From NCBI GenBank assembly GCA_937894795.1, contig CALCQV010000128.1, forward strand, positions 18,655-82,654: DNA of 64,000 bases, read 5' to 3'. The notes beneath the pieces were generated by a model. The model ran no database searches and had not been told where the DNA came from. It was given only the letters and a program-made list of their open reading frames with translations. Below, piece after piece: positions 10,191-18,802 of the stretch. Every line of letters starts with the position of its first letter. Within the stretch, counting starts at the first letter, position 1. A program made the translations under genes and the position numbers. The DNA is from an uncultured Bacteroidales bacterium (GTDB lineage: Bacteria > Bacteroidota > Bacteroidia > Bacteroidales > Lentimicrobiaceae).

Positions 10191-10226
10191 TATCTGATTG
10201 TCAGGCTTGTAGCCTGTTGTGTATTG

Positions 10227-10256
10227 AAAGGACCCTTGTAAAAAAGGGTCTTTTCT
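10227..10256 (+). terminator. Rho-independent terminator after the PorV-like gene
   Basis: Stem GACCCTT (10231-10237) with AAGGGTC (10244-10250), extended by AAAG/TTTT pairing and followed by TTTTCTCTT. It closes the TonB operon and separates it from greA. Confidence 0.85.
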
Positions 10257-10293
10257 CTTATTATTTTGAGCAAGAACTTCATAAAGAATAATT

Positions 10294-10755
10294 ATGTACT
10301 TTACACAAGAAGGTTTAAATAAACTCAAAGCTGAATTAGATCAACTTATTAGTGTTGAACGTCCTGCTATCTCACAGCAGATTGCTGAAGCTCGTGATAA
10401 GGGCGATTTGTCGGAAAATGCTGAATACGATGCCGCGAAGAATGCCCAGGGGATGTTGGAACTTAAAATTTCCAAATTGCAGGATACTATCAGAAATGCT
10501 AAGGTAATAGATGAATCTAAGATGGACAATTCGAAAGTCCTCATTCTTTCTACTGTTAAAGTCAGAAATACGAAGAATAATGTTGTTATGACTTATACAT
10601 TAGTGCCTGAAAATGAGGCAGACCTCAAGGCTGGTAAGATATCTGTAAATTCACCTATTGCCTCAGGCTTGTTGGGAAAAACTGCTGGTGAGTTGGTAGA
10701 AATCAAAATCCCTGCCGGCATAATTACCCTTGAAATAGTTGATATTATCAGATAA
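10294..10755 (+). CDS. greA: Transcription elongation factor GreA
   Basis: A 153-residue GreA. It binds the secondary channel of RNA polymerase and stimulates cleavage of backtracked transcripts. Residues 1-75 form the N-terminal coiled coil with the conserved acidic tip GDLSENAEYDAA (37-48). The C-terminal FKBP-like domain ends with SGLLGKTAGELVEIKIP. Length is close to the usual 155-160. It follows a terminator and is followed after 16 bp by the HIT gene, with which it is probably co-transcribed. Confidence 0.97.
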   Translation: MYFTQEGLNKLKAELDQLISVERPAISQQIAEARDKGDLSENAEYDAAKNAQGMLELKISKLQDTIRNAKVIDESKMDNSKVLILSTVKVRNTKNNVVMTYTLVPENEADLKAGKISVNSPIASGLLGKTAGELVEIKIPAGIITLEIVDIIR

Positions 10756-10771
10756 TATAATCTTTTATGCT

Positions 10772-11164
10772 ATGGCAACAATATTTTCTAAAATCATTAG
10801 TGGTGAGATTCCGGCATTTAAAGTCGCTGAATCTGATAATTTCTTGGCTTTTCTTGATATTAACCCATTGGCACAAGGACATACTTTAGTCATTCCTAAG
10901 AAGGAAATTGACTATGTTTTTGATATGGATGATGATGCATATAAAGAGCTATTCCTTTTTGCCAAAAAGGTGGCTAGGGCCATCAAACAAGTGGTGCCGT
11001 GCACTAAGATTGGTGTAGCAATAATTGGGCTTGAAGTAGCTCATGCACACATTCACCTGGTGCCGATTAATGATGTTTATGATATAGACTTCAAAAAGGA
11101 AAAGTTGAAATTATCACATGATCAGTTTGTCCAAATAGCCAGCAGTATTGCCTCAAAATTATAA
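10772..11164 (+). CDS. HIT family nucleotide-binding hydrolase
   Basis: A 130-residue HIT protein, probably a purine nucleoside phosphoramidase or dinucleotide hydrolase of the HinT type. The histidine triad is clear: HAHIHLVPI with His91, His93 and His95. The N-terminus (MATIFSKIISGEIPAFKV) matches the family start exactly, so ATG 10772 is chosen and the upstream in-frame TTG at 10739, which overlaps greA, is rejected. The position after greA and four bases before the glycosyltransferase suggests one transcript. The exact substrate is unknown. Confidence 0.93.
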   Translation: MATIFSKIISGEIPAFKVAESDNFLAFLDINPLAQGHTLVIPKKEIDYVFDMDDDAYKELFLFAKKVARAIKQVVPCTKIGVAIIGLEVAHAHIHLVPINDVYDIDFKKEKLKLSHDQFVQIASSIASKL

Positions 11165-11168
11165 TCTC

Positions 11169-12029
11169 ATGGTTAAAGAAGCTAGTGTCATAATCCCTGC
11201 ATTCAATGAAGAAACAGGCATCGGTCCTTTGCTTGAGACTATGCTAAAAAGTGGTTTGTTGGATAGATTCGAGGTTATAGTTATTGATGATGGATCAACC
11301 GATAATACTGCGGCAATTGTATCCGGTTATCCTGTGCGACTGGTGAAACATGGTGTAAATAAAGGTTATGGCGCTTCCTTAAAAACAGGAATCAGAAAAT
11401 CAAGCTGCGATAAGGTAATGATGCTTGATAGTGATGGTCAGCATGATCCGGTATACCTTGATACAATGTTATCAATGCTTGATGATGCTGAAATGGTTAT
11501 TGGAGAACGGAATTCTGAGTCTTTTCAAGTCTCAAACCGGAAAAGTGGCAAATGGCTTATCCGTAAAACAGGGGAGTTTTTGGTTGATCAAAAACTTCCT
11601 GACTTCAATTCCGGATTGAGAGGTTTCAGGCGTGATCTGATAATGAACCTTCTCCACATCATGCCTAATGGTTTTTCATTCTCAACTACTTCAACACTTG
11701 CATTTTTGAAAGAAGGATATACTATTGGTACTTTCCCTATTTTCGTATCAGAGCGAATTGGTAGAAATAGCAGCGTAAAATTCTTTAAGGATGGCTCTAA
11801 AACATTCCTGTTGATGTTTAGAATAATAATGCTGTTCAATCCACTAAAAGTGTTCTTTCCTGGTAGTCTGGTGTTTGTATTGGCCGGAATTTTCTGGGGA
11901 TTGATAGGATATTTTGTTTACTTCAGGATTCCTAATTCTTCCATTATTATGTTGACTCTAGGGATGTTCCTATTCTTTTTTGGCCTTCTTGCTGACCAAA
12001 TTGCCTTACTTAACAGGAAGAAAGGATGA
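11169..12029 (+). CDS. Family 2 glycosyltransferase with C-terminal membrane anchor
   Basis: A 286-residue GT2 of the dolichol/undecaprenyl-phosphate sugar synthase type. A GT-A fold is visible: SVIIPAFNEE near the N-terminus, VIDDGSTD (39-46), and the metal-binding DSDGQ (87-91). Two hydrophobic segments lie at the end (FPGSLVFVLAGIFWGLIGYF and the segment containing LGMFLFFFGLLADQIALL), as in DPMS-like enzymes that charge a lipid carrier. ATG 11169 is chosen over TTG 11148, which would overlap the HIT gene. The end overlaps the methyltransferase start as ATGA. With the downstream flippase-like gene it suggests glycolipid assembly; the sugar is unknown. Confidence 0.88.
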   Translation: MVKEASVIIPAFNEETGIGPLLETMLKSGLLDRFEVIVIDDGSTDNTAAIVSGYPVRLVKHGVNKGYGASLKTGIRKSSCDKVMMLDSDGQHDPVYLDTMLSMLDDAEMVIGERNSESFQVSNRKSGKWLIRKTGEFLVDQKLPDFNSGLRGFRRDLIMNLLHIMPNGFSFSTTSTLAFLKEGYTIGTFPIFVSERIGRNSSVKFFKDGSKTFLLMFRIIMLFNPLKVFFPGSLVFVLAGIFWGLIGYFVYFRIPNSSIIMLTLGMFLFFFGLLADQIALLNRKKG

Positions 12030-12757
12030 GAGTAAATAGTAGTCACAAAAACCCTTGGTCTGATAAGGATGTTGAGCAGCATTGGGATAGGGTGGCTTCC
12101 ATTTACGTAGATGAAAATGACAAGGTTAAAGCAGCTCATGATCAGCGTTTCATTGAATCAATGAAGCATTTGAACCTGTTTGATAATTGCAGGGTACTAA
12201 ATGTAACATCGCGCGATTGTGAGGCTAATGAATATATTCTTAAATCTGAAGCAGGAGCTAAGGTTGTTAATGCAGAGATATCTGCCGGCCTTATAAAAGT
12301 TGCCCAAGCAATCAGACCCTATGTGAATCAAGTTAAGCTTGATACATATAGTAAATTGCCGTTTGAAAATGGTGAATTCAACAGAGTGCTCAGCCTTGAA
12401 ACGTTGGAGCATGTTTCTGATCCTGTTGCATTTCTTAAGGAGCTACATAGAGTGTCAACTCCTGATGCCCGATTGGTTCTGAGTTGTCCTCCTGCCACCA
12501 GCGAGATTCCTTATCGTATTTTTACTTTTCTTTTTGGTGGACATGGTGAGGGACCGCACCGGTTTCTCAGTTCTAAAGAAGTGAAATCTCTTTTTCAAGA
12601 TACAGGTTGGAAGTTAATATTCCACAAAGGAACCGTATTGCTGCCTGTAGGACCTGACAAACTACAGCGGGCAGCAGAGAAGTTTTTGGATAAATTTCAG
12701 GGTACTTTTATTGCCGAACAGGGTATACGGCAATTTTTTGTTTGTGTAAAACAGTAA
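12026..12757 (+). CDS. Class I SAM-dependent methyltransferase
   Basis: A 243-residue methyltransferase of the Methyltransf_11 type. The SAM-binding motif I region is VLNVTSRDCEAN (around residue 60), which departs from the usual GxGxG. Motif post-I (VVNAEISAGLIKVA) and the later LPFENGEFNRVLSLETLEHV block are typical. It overlaps the glycosyltransferase by four bases and so is translationally coupled. The substrate is probably a lipid or glycolipid intermediate made by the neighbours, but nothing in the sequence fixes it. The weak motif I makes the activity slightly less certain than the fold. Confidence 0.82.
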   Translation: MRVNSSHKNPWSDKDVEQHWDRVASIYVDENDKVKAAHDQRFIESMKHLNLFDNCRVLNVTSRDCEANEYILKSEAGAKVVNAEISAGLIKVAQAIRPYVNQVKLDTYSKLPFENGEFNRVLSLETLEHVSDPVAFLKELHRVSTPDARLVLSCPPATSEIPYRIFTFLFGGHGEGPHRFLSSKEVKSLFQDTGWKLIFHKGTVLLPVGPDKLQRAAEKFLDKFQGTFIAEQGIRQFFVCVKQ

Positions 12758-12939
12758 TCGCCTTGCTAATGTGCAGATACACTTTCATTGACAATAATCA
12801 CTTTTAACAGGCCGCTGAAAGAGGCTAAGACAAACTTGGATGTTCTTTTTAAATGGCTAATCACCCAAGGGCACATTTAACAACCTGGTTATAATATTAA
12901 TCACGTGACTGAAAAAGGCTGAATTAAGACAACACTATT

Positions 12940-14268
12940 ATGGCAGAACGAACTATAGAGAAGCTTAAATCCATAATGAACTCTGACTTGTGTACGCGAT
13001 GTGGTAGTTGTGTTGGATTATCTGAAGGGAAAATCATCTTTACTGATCGGGAAGGAAAATATTTACCCAAGGTTATAAGTGAACCTGATGAGCTCACAGC
13101 TAAAAGACTTTTAAATTCGTGTCCGGGTAAAGATTTTAATTTCAAAGAATTTAGGGGGAAGTTTTATAACGATGCCCCTGAATTCCATACATATACCGGA
13201 CCTGTCTTTTCAGTTGGCATTGCACATAGTAATGTGCCAATGATTAGGAACATGGGTGCAAGTGGTGGAATGATATCGGCAATTCTGATATGGTTGCTTG
13301 AAAATAAAAAGATTGATGGTGCTGTCGTTACCGGTATGTCAAAAACAGAGCCCTGGTTGACGAAACCGTTTATTGCTACTACTCCTGAAGAAATCCTATC
13401 AGCTGCACAAAGTAAATATATTATTACCTCCGTTAATGAAATCCTGCCTGAAATCGAGTCATTCAATGGTATCCTGGCTTATGTGGGATTGCCTCCACAG
13501 GTTCAAAGTATAAGGAAGCTTCAGGCTATAAATGATCCTTCCGTTAAAAATATTAAGTATATATTCGGACCCTTTTATGGAAACACGCTTCATTTTAGCT
13601 CAATTAGAAGCTTTTTAAGGTCATACAGCATCAAAGACTATCATAACATCAGTAAACTGTATTTTCGTTACGGAGAATGGCCCGGGAATATGAGGATAGA
13701 GATGAATGATGGCAGGATCGTTCAGCTCCCAAAATTTCATGCCAATTACCTTATACCTTTCCATATAATGACCAATTCATTATTATGTACTGACCTTAGC
13801 AATGAGTTCACTGATATTTCGGGAGGTGATGCCTGGGCACCGGTATATGAAGAGCGAGGAAAAGGATTTTCACTTGTAATTGCGCGCTCAGCAAAGGGCC
13901 AGCATATACTTGAAGAGATGAAAAAGGAAGGCCTCATCACTTTTAATCCTATTTCCATCAATGAAGCCATTACAATGCATTCACATGGCTATGATCTTAA
14001 AAAAAGGGGAACATTCATTCGTTTCAAATTCAGGAAGTTATTAGGCTTCTCCAATCCTGATTATGGTTATGTGATAAAAGGTTTTCCATTTAGCCGTTAT
14101 TTGATGGAGCTTGCTATTGATTTCCTCTTTATTATACTTGGCACAGCTCCCGCCCGATGGTTTATTGCTCAAATATCACCGGCATTTGTGGGCAGAGTGT
14201 TTGAAAAGACCAGAAATGTATGGAAGAAAGCAACCTATAGTATTAAAAGAGAAAATCTGAATCAATGA
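12940..14268 (+). CDS. Coenzyme F420 hydrogenase/dehydrogenase beta-subunit-like Fe-S protein
   Basis: A 442-residue member of the FrhB/FdhB beta-subunit family, flavin and iron-sulfur redox proteins. Near the N-terminus Cys18, Cys21 and Cys24 (CTRCGSC) plus Cys61 (NSCPG) could bind a 4Fe-4S cluster. The next blocks are GASGGMISAIL and the C-terminal domain signature DISGGDAWAP. The end carries a hydrophobic stretch (MELAIDFLFIILG). Nothing here indicates F420 synthesis. In bacteria, relatives are often found in polysaccharide or glycolipid clusters and probably use another cofactor. It lies 182 bp after the methyltransferase and overlaps the flippase-like gene by ATGA, so it works with that cluster. 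Confidence 0.82.
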   Translation: MAERTIEKLKSIMNSDLCTRCGSCVGLSEGKIIFTDREGKYLPKVISEPDELTAKRLLNSCPGKDFNFKEFRGKFYNDAPEFHTYTGPVFSVGIAHSNVPMIRNMGASGGMISAILIWLLENKKIDGAVVTGMSKTEPWLTKPFIATTPEEILSAAQSKYIITSVNEILPEIESFNGILAYVGLPPQVQSIRKLQAINDPSVKNIKYIFGPFYGNTLHFSSIRSFLRSYSIKDYHNISKLYFRYGEWPGNMRIEMNDGRIVQLPKFHANYLIPFHIMTNSLLCTDLSNEFTDISGGDAWAPVYEERGKGFSLVIARSAKGQHILEEMKKEGLITFNPISINEAITMHSHGYDLKKRGTFIRFKFRKLLGFSNPDYGYVIKGFPFSRYLMELAIDFLFIILGTAPARWFIAQISPAFVGRVFEKTRNVWKKATYSIKRENLNQ

Positions 14269-15272
14269 AGAAGCAAACCTATAAACTGATTCTTAAGATA
14301 TTCGGTAGTGTTATTTTTCTCTTATTCCTCATTACCAGAATTGATTGGGACGCGGCTAAATTTCTTACAATATTCTCAAATCTGAAACTGGGATGGTTTT
14401 TGATTTCATTAAGTGGCGTAATCGTTGTTTTGGGATTGAAAAGTGCTAGATGGAACCTGCTACTTCGTTCAGAAGGATGTGTATATCCTTTCACTTCTGC
14501 TTTCATAGCTTATATGTCATCTTTTACTATTGGCTTGCTGACTCCCGGTAGGATAGGGGAAATTGCCAGACTTTATTATGTGAGGGAAGAAAAGGATATA
14601 GATTTCTTTCATTCTTTTAAAACCATTGTAACTGACCGGATTTTTGATTTCGCACTGCTCATCTGGTTTGGCACATCGGGTTTGATGTTCTTTTATAAGA
14701 TTTTAGGAGGCTTATCTTCTCCATTTTACTTGTTGCTTGTTGGAGTATTGATACTCATTTCCTGGATAGCAGGTAAATTTATTCTAAGGCTGATCAGGTC
14801 GAAGAGCTCCATTTTTGTTTTTATTAAAGAGGCCTGGTCTGAAATGTTCGATAAGAAGATGTTTACACCATGGGTATTAACTTTGTTGTCCTATCTTTTG
14901 TTTTATGTTGCAAACTGGTTCATATTATTATCAATTGACCAAGAAATATCAATTATTGAAGTTGGTTTTATTCTCAGCCTGATGAGTCTTGTTACCCTTA
15001 TCCCAATTACAATTGCAGGCTTCGGAACCAGAGAGGCCAGCCTTATTTACCTTTTTGCTTTTTATGGACTTAGTCCTGAAACTGCAATTGTGTTTTCCCT
15101 GCTTCAATTTCTCGCATTTTTCCTCTGGGGTGGTATAATAGGATTGGTATTTTGGATGAGCAAACCTGTTAAGCTCTCTCTGATTAAAGCCGATGCCTCA
15201 AAAGTTATTAATTTACTGAAACCCAAGAATGGCAGAAATAAGGAAGTGGAAAATTTCACTGAAAGTCGTTGA
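14265..15272 (+). CDS. Lysylphosphatidylglycerol synthase TM-region / flippase-like membrane protein
   Basis: A 335-residue polytopic membrane protein of the UPF0104 (AglD/MprF N-terminal) family, with about eight hydrophobic segments. Family cues are SARWNLLLRSEG after the second segment, the TPGRIGEIARLYY block and PITIAGFGTREASL. Such proteins are proposed lipid or glycolipid flippases. It lacks the soluble aminoacyl-transfer domain of MprF, so it is not a full LPG synthase. It overlaps the preceding Fe-S protein gene and is 24 bp before the aldo-keto reductase. Together with the GT2 and methyltransferase it points to a membrane glycolipid pathway. Confidence 0.87.
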   Translation: MKKQTYKLILKIFGSVIFLLFLITRIDWDAAKFLTIFSNLKLGWFLISLSGVIVVLGLKSARWNLLLRSEGCVYPFTSAFIAYMSSFTIGLLTPGRIGEIARLYYVREEKDIDFFHSFKTIVTDRIFDFALLIWFGTSGLMFFYKILGGLSSPFYLLLVGVLILISWIAGKFILRLIRSKSSIFVFIKEAWSEMFDKKMFTPWVLTLLSYLLFYVANWFILLSIDQEISIIEVGFILSLMSLVTLIPITIAGFGTREASLIYLFAFYGLSPETAIVFSLLQFLAFFLWGGIIGLVFWMSKPVKLSLIKADASKVINLLKPKNGRNKEVENFTESR

Positions 15273-15296
15273 TATTACTAATTAACATTTAGCATT

Positions 15297-16307
15297 ATGA
15301 ATTATACACCATCTGATGACCGGTACAAGGTAATGCAATACAACAAATGTGGTAAAAGTGGGCTCTTTTTGCCATCGGTTTCCTTAGGATTATGGCATAA
15401 CTTCGGTGGTAATGATATCTATGAGAATAGTCGCAAGATGTTATGGCATGCTTTTGACAAAGGTATTACCCATTTTGATCTTGCTAATAATTATGGTCCG
15501 CCGGAAGGTAGTGCCGAAGTAACCATGGGTAGAATTTTATCGTCTGATTTTAAGGCATATCGTGATGAGATGATAATTTCAAGTAAGGCAGGTTACCTTA
15601 TGTGGCCCGGCCCTTATGGTGATGGTGGTTCGAGGAAATATCTCATGGCAAGTATTGACCAGAGCTTACGTAGGATGAATCTAAAGTATGTTGACATCTT
15701 CTATTCTCATCGTCCTGATAGTAACACACCAATTGAAGAGACAGTTTCTGCGCTTGTTGATATAGTTAAACAGGGTAAGGCATTGTATGTGGGTTTGTCG
15801 AATTATAAACCTGATCAAACTGCCAAAGCCGTCACATTACTTGAACAAAGTGGTGTAGATTGCTTGATACATCAACCCCGATATTCTATGTTTGATCGTT
15901 GGGTTGAGAATGGTTTGCTTGATGTTTTGGAAGAGAAAGGTATGGGATGCATTGTCTTCTCTCCACTTGCTCAGGGTTTGTTAACTGACCGTTATCTCCA
16001 TGGCATTCCAGCAGGATCCAGGGCTTCAAAAGCACACTTTCTTAAGCCTGAAAATATTACTGATGAGAAACTTGGAATTATCAGAAAGTTAAATGCTATT
16101 GCTGAACAACGCGGTCAAACATTAGCCCAAATGGCATTGGCATGGGTACTTAAGGATCCCAGAGTAACTTCTGTGCTCATAGGAGCCAGCAGCGTGGAAC
16201 AGATAGATGATAATCTTAAAGTATTGGAGAATAAATCATTCACAGCCGAAGAACTTAAGGAAATTGAGGATATTCTGTCACCTATTCCTGGTAATATACC
16301 CGTTTAA
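15297..16307 (+). CDS. yghZ: Aldo/keto reductase, L-glyceraldehyde 3-phosphate reductase type
   Basis: A 336-residue NADPH-dependent aldo-keto reductase very like E. coli YghZ (AKR14), which reduces L-glyceraldehyde 3-phosphate and detoxifies methylglyoxal. The catalytic tetrad is complete: Asp61 and Tyr66 (DLANNY), Lys97 (SSKAGY) and His138 (YSHRPD). Diagnostic blocks are SLGLWHNFGG, MWPGPYG and VTSVLIGASSVEQ. It sits 24 bp after the flippase-like gene but may not belong functionally to that cluster. Its last 26 bp overlap the end of the convergent murF-alr gene. Confidence 0.93.
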   Translation: MNYTPSDDRYKVMQYNKCGKSGLFLPSVSLGLWHNFGGNDIYENSRKMLWHAFDKGITHFDLANNYGPPEGSAEVTMGRILSSDFKAYRDEMIISSKAGYLMWPGPYGDGGSRKYLMASIDQSLRRMNLKYVDIFYSHRPDSNTPIEETVSALVDIVKQGKALYVGLSNYKPDQTAKAVTLLEQSGVDCLIHQPRYSMFDRWVENGLLDVLEEKGMGCIVFSPLAQGLLTDRYLHGIPAGSRASKAHFLKPENITDEKLGIIRKLNAIAEQRGQTLAQMALAWVLKDPRVTSVLIGASSVEQIDDNLKVLENKSFTAEELKEIEDILSPIPGNIPV

Positions 16308-18753
16308 CTCTCCTTGAAATGCTTGTTAGTATTTCATAAGGTATTGTCTCCATCTGCTCGGCAAGCTTATTAATGGATATTTCATTTCCAAATACTATTA
16401 CTTCATCACCTTCCTCAGCATCAATGCCGGTAATGTCAAGCGCTGTCATATCCATATTGATACTTCCGATAATTGGTGCCATTCTATTCTTCAAGAACAT
16501 GGAGCCTATACCATTGCCAAGCTTTCTGGCTAAACCATCAGCGTAGCCTATGGGCACTATGGCAATGGTACTTTCTTTTTGAGCTGTCCATCGACAATTG
16601 TACCCTACTGATTCACCTTCTTTAATCTGTTTAATCTGTGATATAACGGTCTTTAGACTGCTTACTGTTTCCAGCCTGTTTTGTATGGTTGGCAGGGGTG
16701 AGATTCCATACAGGGAAATCCCCAATCTAACCATATCAAAACGTGCATTTGAATGTCTGATTATACCTGCTGAATTAAGTATGTGACGCATAAAAGAGTA
16801 TCCCAGGCTTTCTTTTAGTAGCCAGGTCATTCTTTCAAAATTACCGATCTGCATATTTGTAAACCAGTCGAAGTCCTTATTTTCACTTGCTGCCAGATGT
16901 GAAAATGCTGAAACAACCTTAATATTGGGGAATTCTTTTAACTCTTCGGCAAGCTGTTCAAGCTCTTCTTCCATAAATCCCAGTCTATGCATACCTGTAT
17001 CAAGTTTTATATGTACAAAAGCAACATAACCGGGTCTGCCATTCATTGATTCAATAGTTTTGGCAAAGAGATGCAGTGTTCTGAAACTATAAATCTCAGG
17101 TTCCAGATTATACCTTATCATGGCCTCCATACCTGTCATTTCAGGATTCATTACCATAATGGGTAGGCTAATGCCGGCTTTTCGTAGCTCAACTCCTTCA
17201 TCGGCATATGCAACAGCCAGATAATCGGCGTGGTGAAACTGCAGGGTATTAGCTATCTCAAAACTGCCACTTCCGTATGAGAAGGCTTTAACCATAGCCA
17301 TTACTTTCGTGTCAGGTTTTAATAGTGACCTGAAATAATTCAGATTATGGACTAAGGAATTGAGGTTTACCTCCAGAATGGTTTCATGCGACTTTTGTTG
17401 CAGAAGTTCATTTATTCGTTCAAAGGCAAATATCCTTGCACCTTTAATCAGAATGCTCTCATTTCTGAACTGAAGCTTGTTGAATTCCGAAAGGAACTCA
17501 TCTGTTGAATTAAAAAACTGCTTCTGCATTGTGAAATGACTGCTGTTCTTGCTTAATGCAGTTCCAATTCCAATTATTCTTGTAATTTTCTTGCTTGATA
17601 GTAAATTGGCAATTGATTGATACAGGGTATTATCATCAATGGAACTTTGAAGTATGTCGCTTAAAATAAGTGTTCTTTTTTCATGCCTTGTTTGCTGTGA
17701 AAGAAAGTCGAGTGCAATTGCAAGAGAATCAGGATCTGAACTATACGTATCATTGATGATCAAACAGCCGTTCACACCTTCCTTCATCTCAAGTCGCATT
17801 GCAACAGGCTGTAATTTCAGCATTCTGTTTCTTATTACCTCAGGCCCATACCCCAGAAGTAGCATTGTCGACCAACAGTGTAAGGCGTTCTCAATAGAGG
17901 CGTCGTCAGTAAAAGGTATGTTAATTGACTGTTCCTGCCCTTTATATAGGGCATGTATTTCAGTGTTTTTCTTCTCTTTTATTTTTTGTACTATTCGTAA
18001 TTGTGATTCGGCATTCTCTCCCCAACTGAAAATGCCAATTCCGCCAAGAGATTCTGAGATCTGTTGATGGATTATCTCAGCATCCCGACAATAAACAAGT
18101 GCCTTTGACCGGCTGAATAGTTTGAGCTTTTCATTGGCTTTCTGTGTCAACGTATCAAAAAACTGGTCATGAGCCTGGCCAATATTGGTTATTATTCCAA
18201 TAGTTGGTTTTATTATTCTTTCAAGCCTTGTCATTTCGCCGGGTTGTGAAATGCCCGCCTCGAAAATTGCAAGATTGTGAAGTTCACTCATTTGCCACAC
18301 TGATAGTGGAACTCCAATTTGTGAATTATAACTCTGTGGACTTCTCACAATCGTTTTTTCTTCAGCTAATAATTGCCAAAGCCATTCTTTTACAATTGTT
18401 TTACCATTACTACCGGTGATGCCAATTACCGGTATATTAAATTTTTGCCTGTGATATGCGGTTAACTTCTGAAGTGCAGCCAGCGTATCATCAACCTTAA
18501 TGAAATTGGCTTTATTGAGTAACACTTCAGGCACGTTCACTACACAGAAGTTTTGAACACCTTGCCTTATAAGGTCTTCAATATATTTGTGTCCATCATT
18601 ACGGTTTGTAACCAAGGCAAAGAATAATGATGTATGAGGTGAGTTCAGTTTCCTGCTATCGGTGGCAATATCACTGATCTGAGTGTGAATGGAATTAATT
18701 GTTAAAGCTCCGGATACGATGCCGGCAACTTCGTTAATTGTATATTCCTGCAA
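16282..18753 (-). CDS. murF-alr: Bifunctional MurF / alanine racemase
   Basis: An 823-residue fusion. Residues 1 to about 445 are MurF (UDP-MurNAc-tripeptide:D-Ala-D-Ala ligase) with the ATP loop GITGSNGKT (111-119). Residues from about 455 are alanine racemase, with the PLP-lysine motif MVKAFSYGSG near residue 490, ISLYGISP, and the GYADGL block near the catalytic Tyr. One protein thus makes D-Ala and adds D-Ala-D-Ala to the peptidoglycan precursor in the cytoplasm. This fusion is common in Bacteroidota. It lies 49 bp after pdxA, whose pathway makes the PLP that the racemase needs. Its 3' end overlaps the convergent aldo-keto reductase. Confidence 0.96.
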   Translation of the reverse strand: MQEYTINEVAGIVSGALTINSIHTQISDIATDSRKLNSPHTSLFFALVTNRNDGHKYIEDLIRQGVQNFCVVNVPEVLLNKANFIKVDDTLAALQKLTAYHRQKFNIPVIGITGSNGKTIVKEWLWQLLAEEKTIVRSPQSYNSQIGVPLSVWQMSELHNLAIFEAGISQPGEMTRLERIIKPTIGIITNIGQAHDQFFDTLTQKANEKLKLFSRSKALVYCRDAEIIHQQISESLGGIGIFSWGENAESQLRIVQKIKEKKNTEIHALYKGQEQSINIPFTDDASIENALHCWSTMLLLGYGPEVIRNRMLKLQPVAMRLEMKEGVNGCLIINDTYSSDPDSLAIALDFLSQQTRHEKRTLILSDILQSSIDDNTLYQSIANLLSSKKITRIIGIGTALSKNSSHFTMQKQFFNSTDEFLSEFNKLQFRNESILIKGARIFAFERINELLQQKSHETILEVNLNSLVHNLNYFRSLLKPDTKVMAMVKAFSYGSGSFEIANTLQFHHADYLAVAYADEGVELRKAGISLPIMVMNPEMTGMEAMIRYNLEPEIYSFRTLHLFAKTIESMNGRPGYVAFVHIKLDTGMHRLGFMEEELEQLAEELKEFPNIKVVSAFSHLAASENKDFDWFTNMQIGNFERMTWLLKESLGYSFMRHILNSAGIIRHSNARFDMVRLGISLYGISPLPTIQNRLETVSSLKTVISQIKQIKEGESVGYNCRWTAQKESTIAIVPIGYADGLARKLGNGIGSMFLKNRMAPIIGSINMDMTALDITGIDAEEGDEVIVFGNEISINKLAEQMETIPYEILTSISRRVKRVYYQE

Positions 18754-18802
18754 TGGAAAAGAAGTTAAAAATTGTTGAAATATTTAATGTGCAAATAAAG
18801 TA

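Noticed and set aside
14265..15272. Full lysylphosphatidylglycerol synthase (MprF)
   Set aside because: Only the membrane region is present; the soluble aminoacyl-transfer domain is missing.
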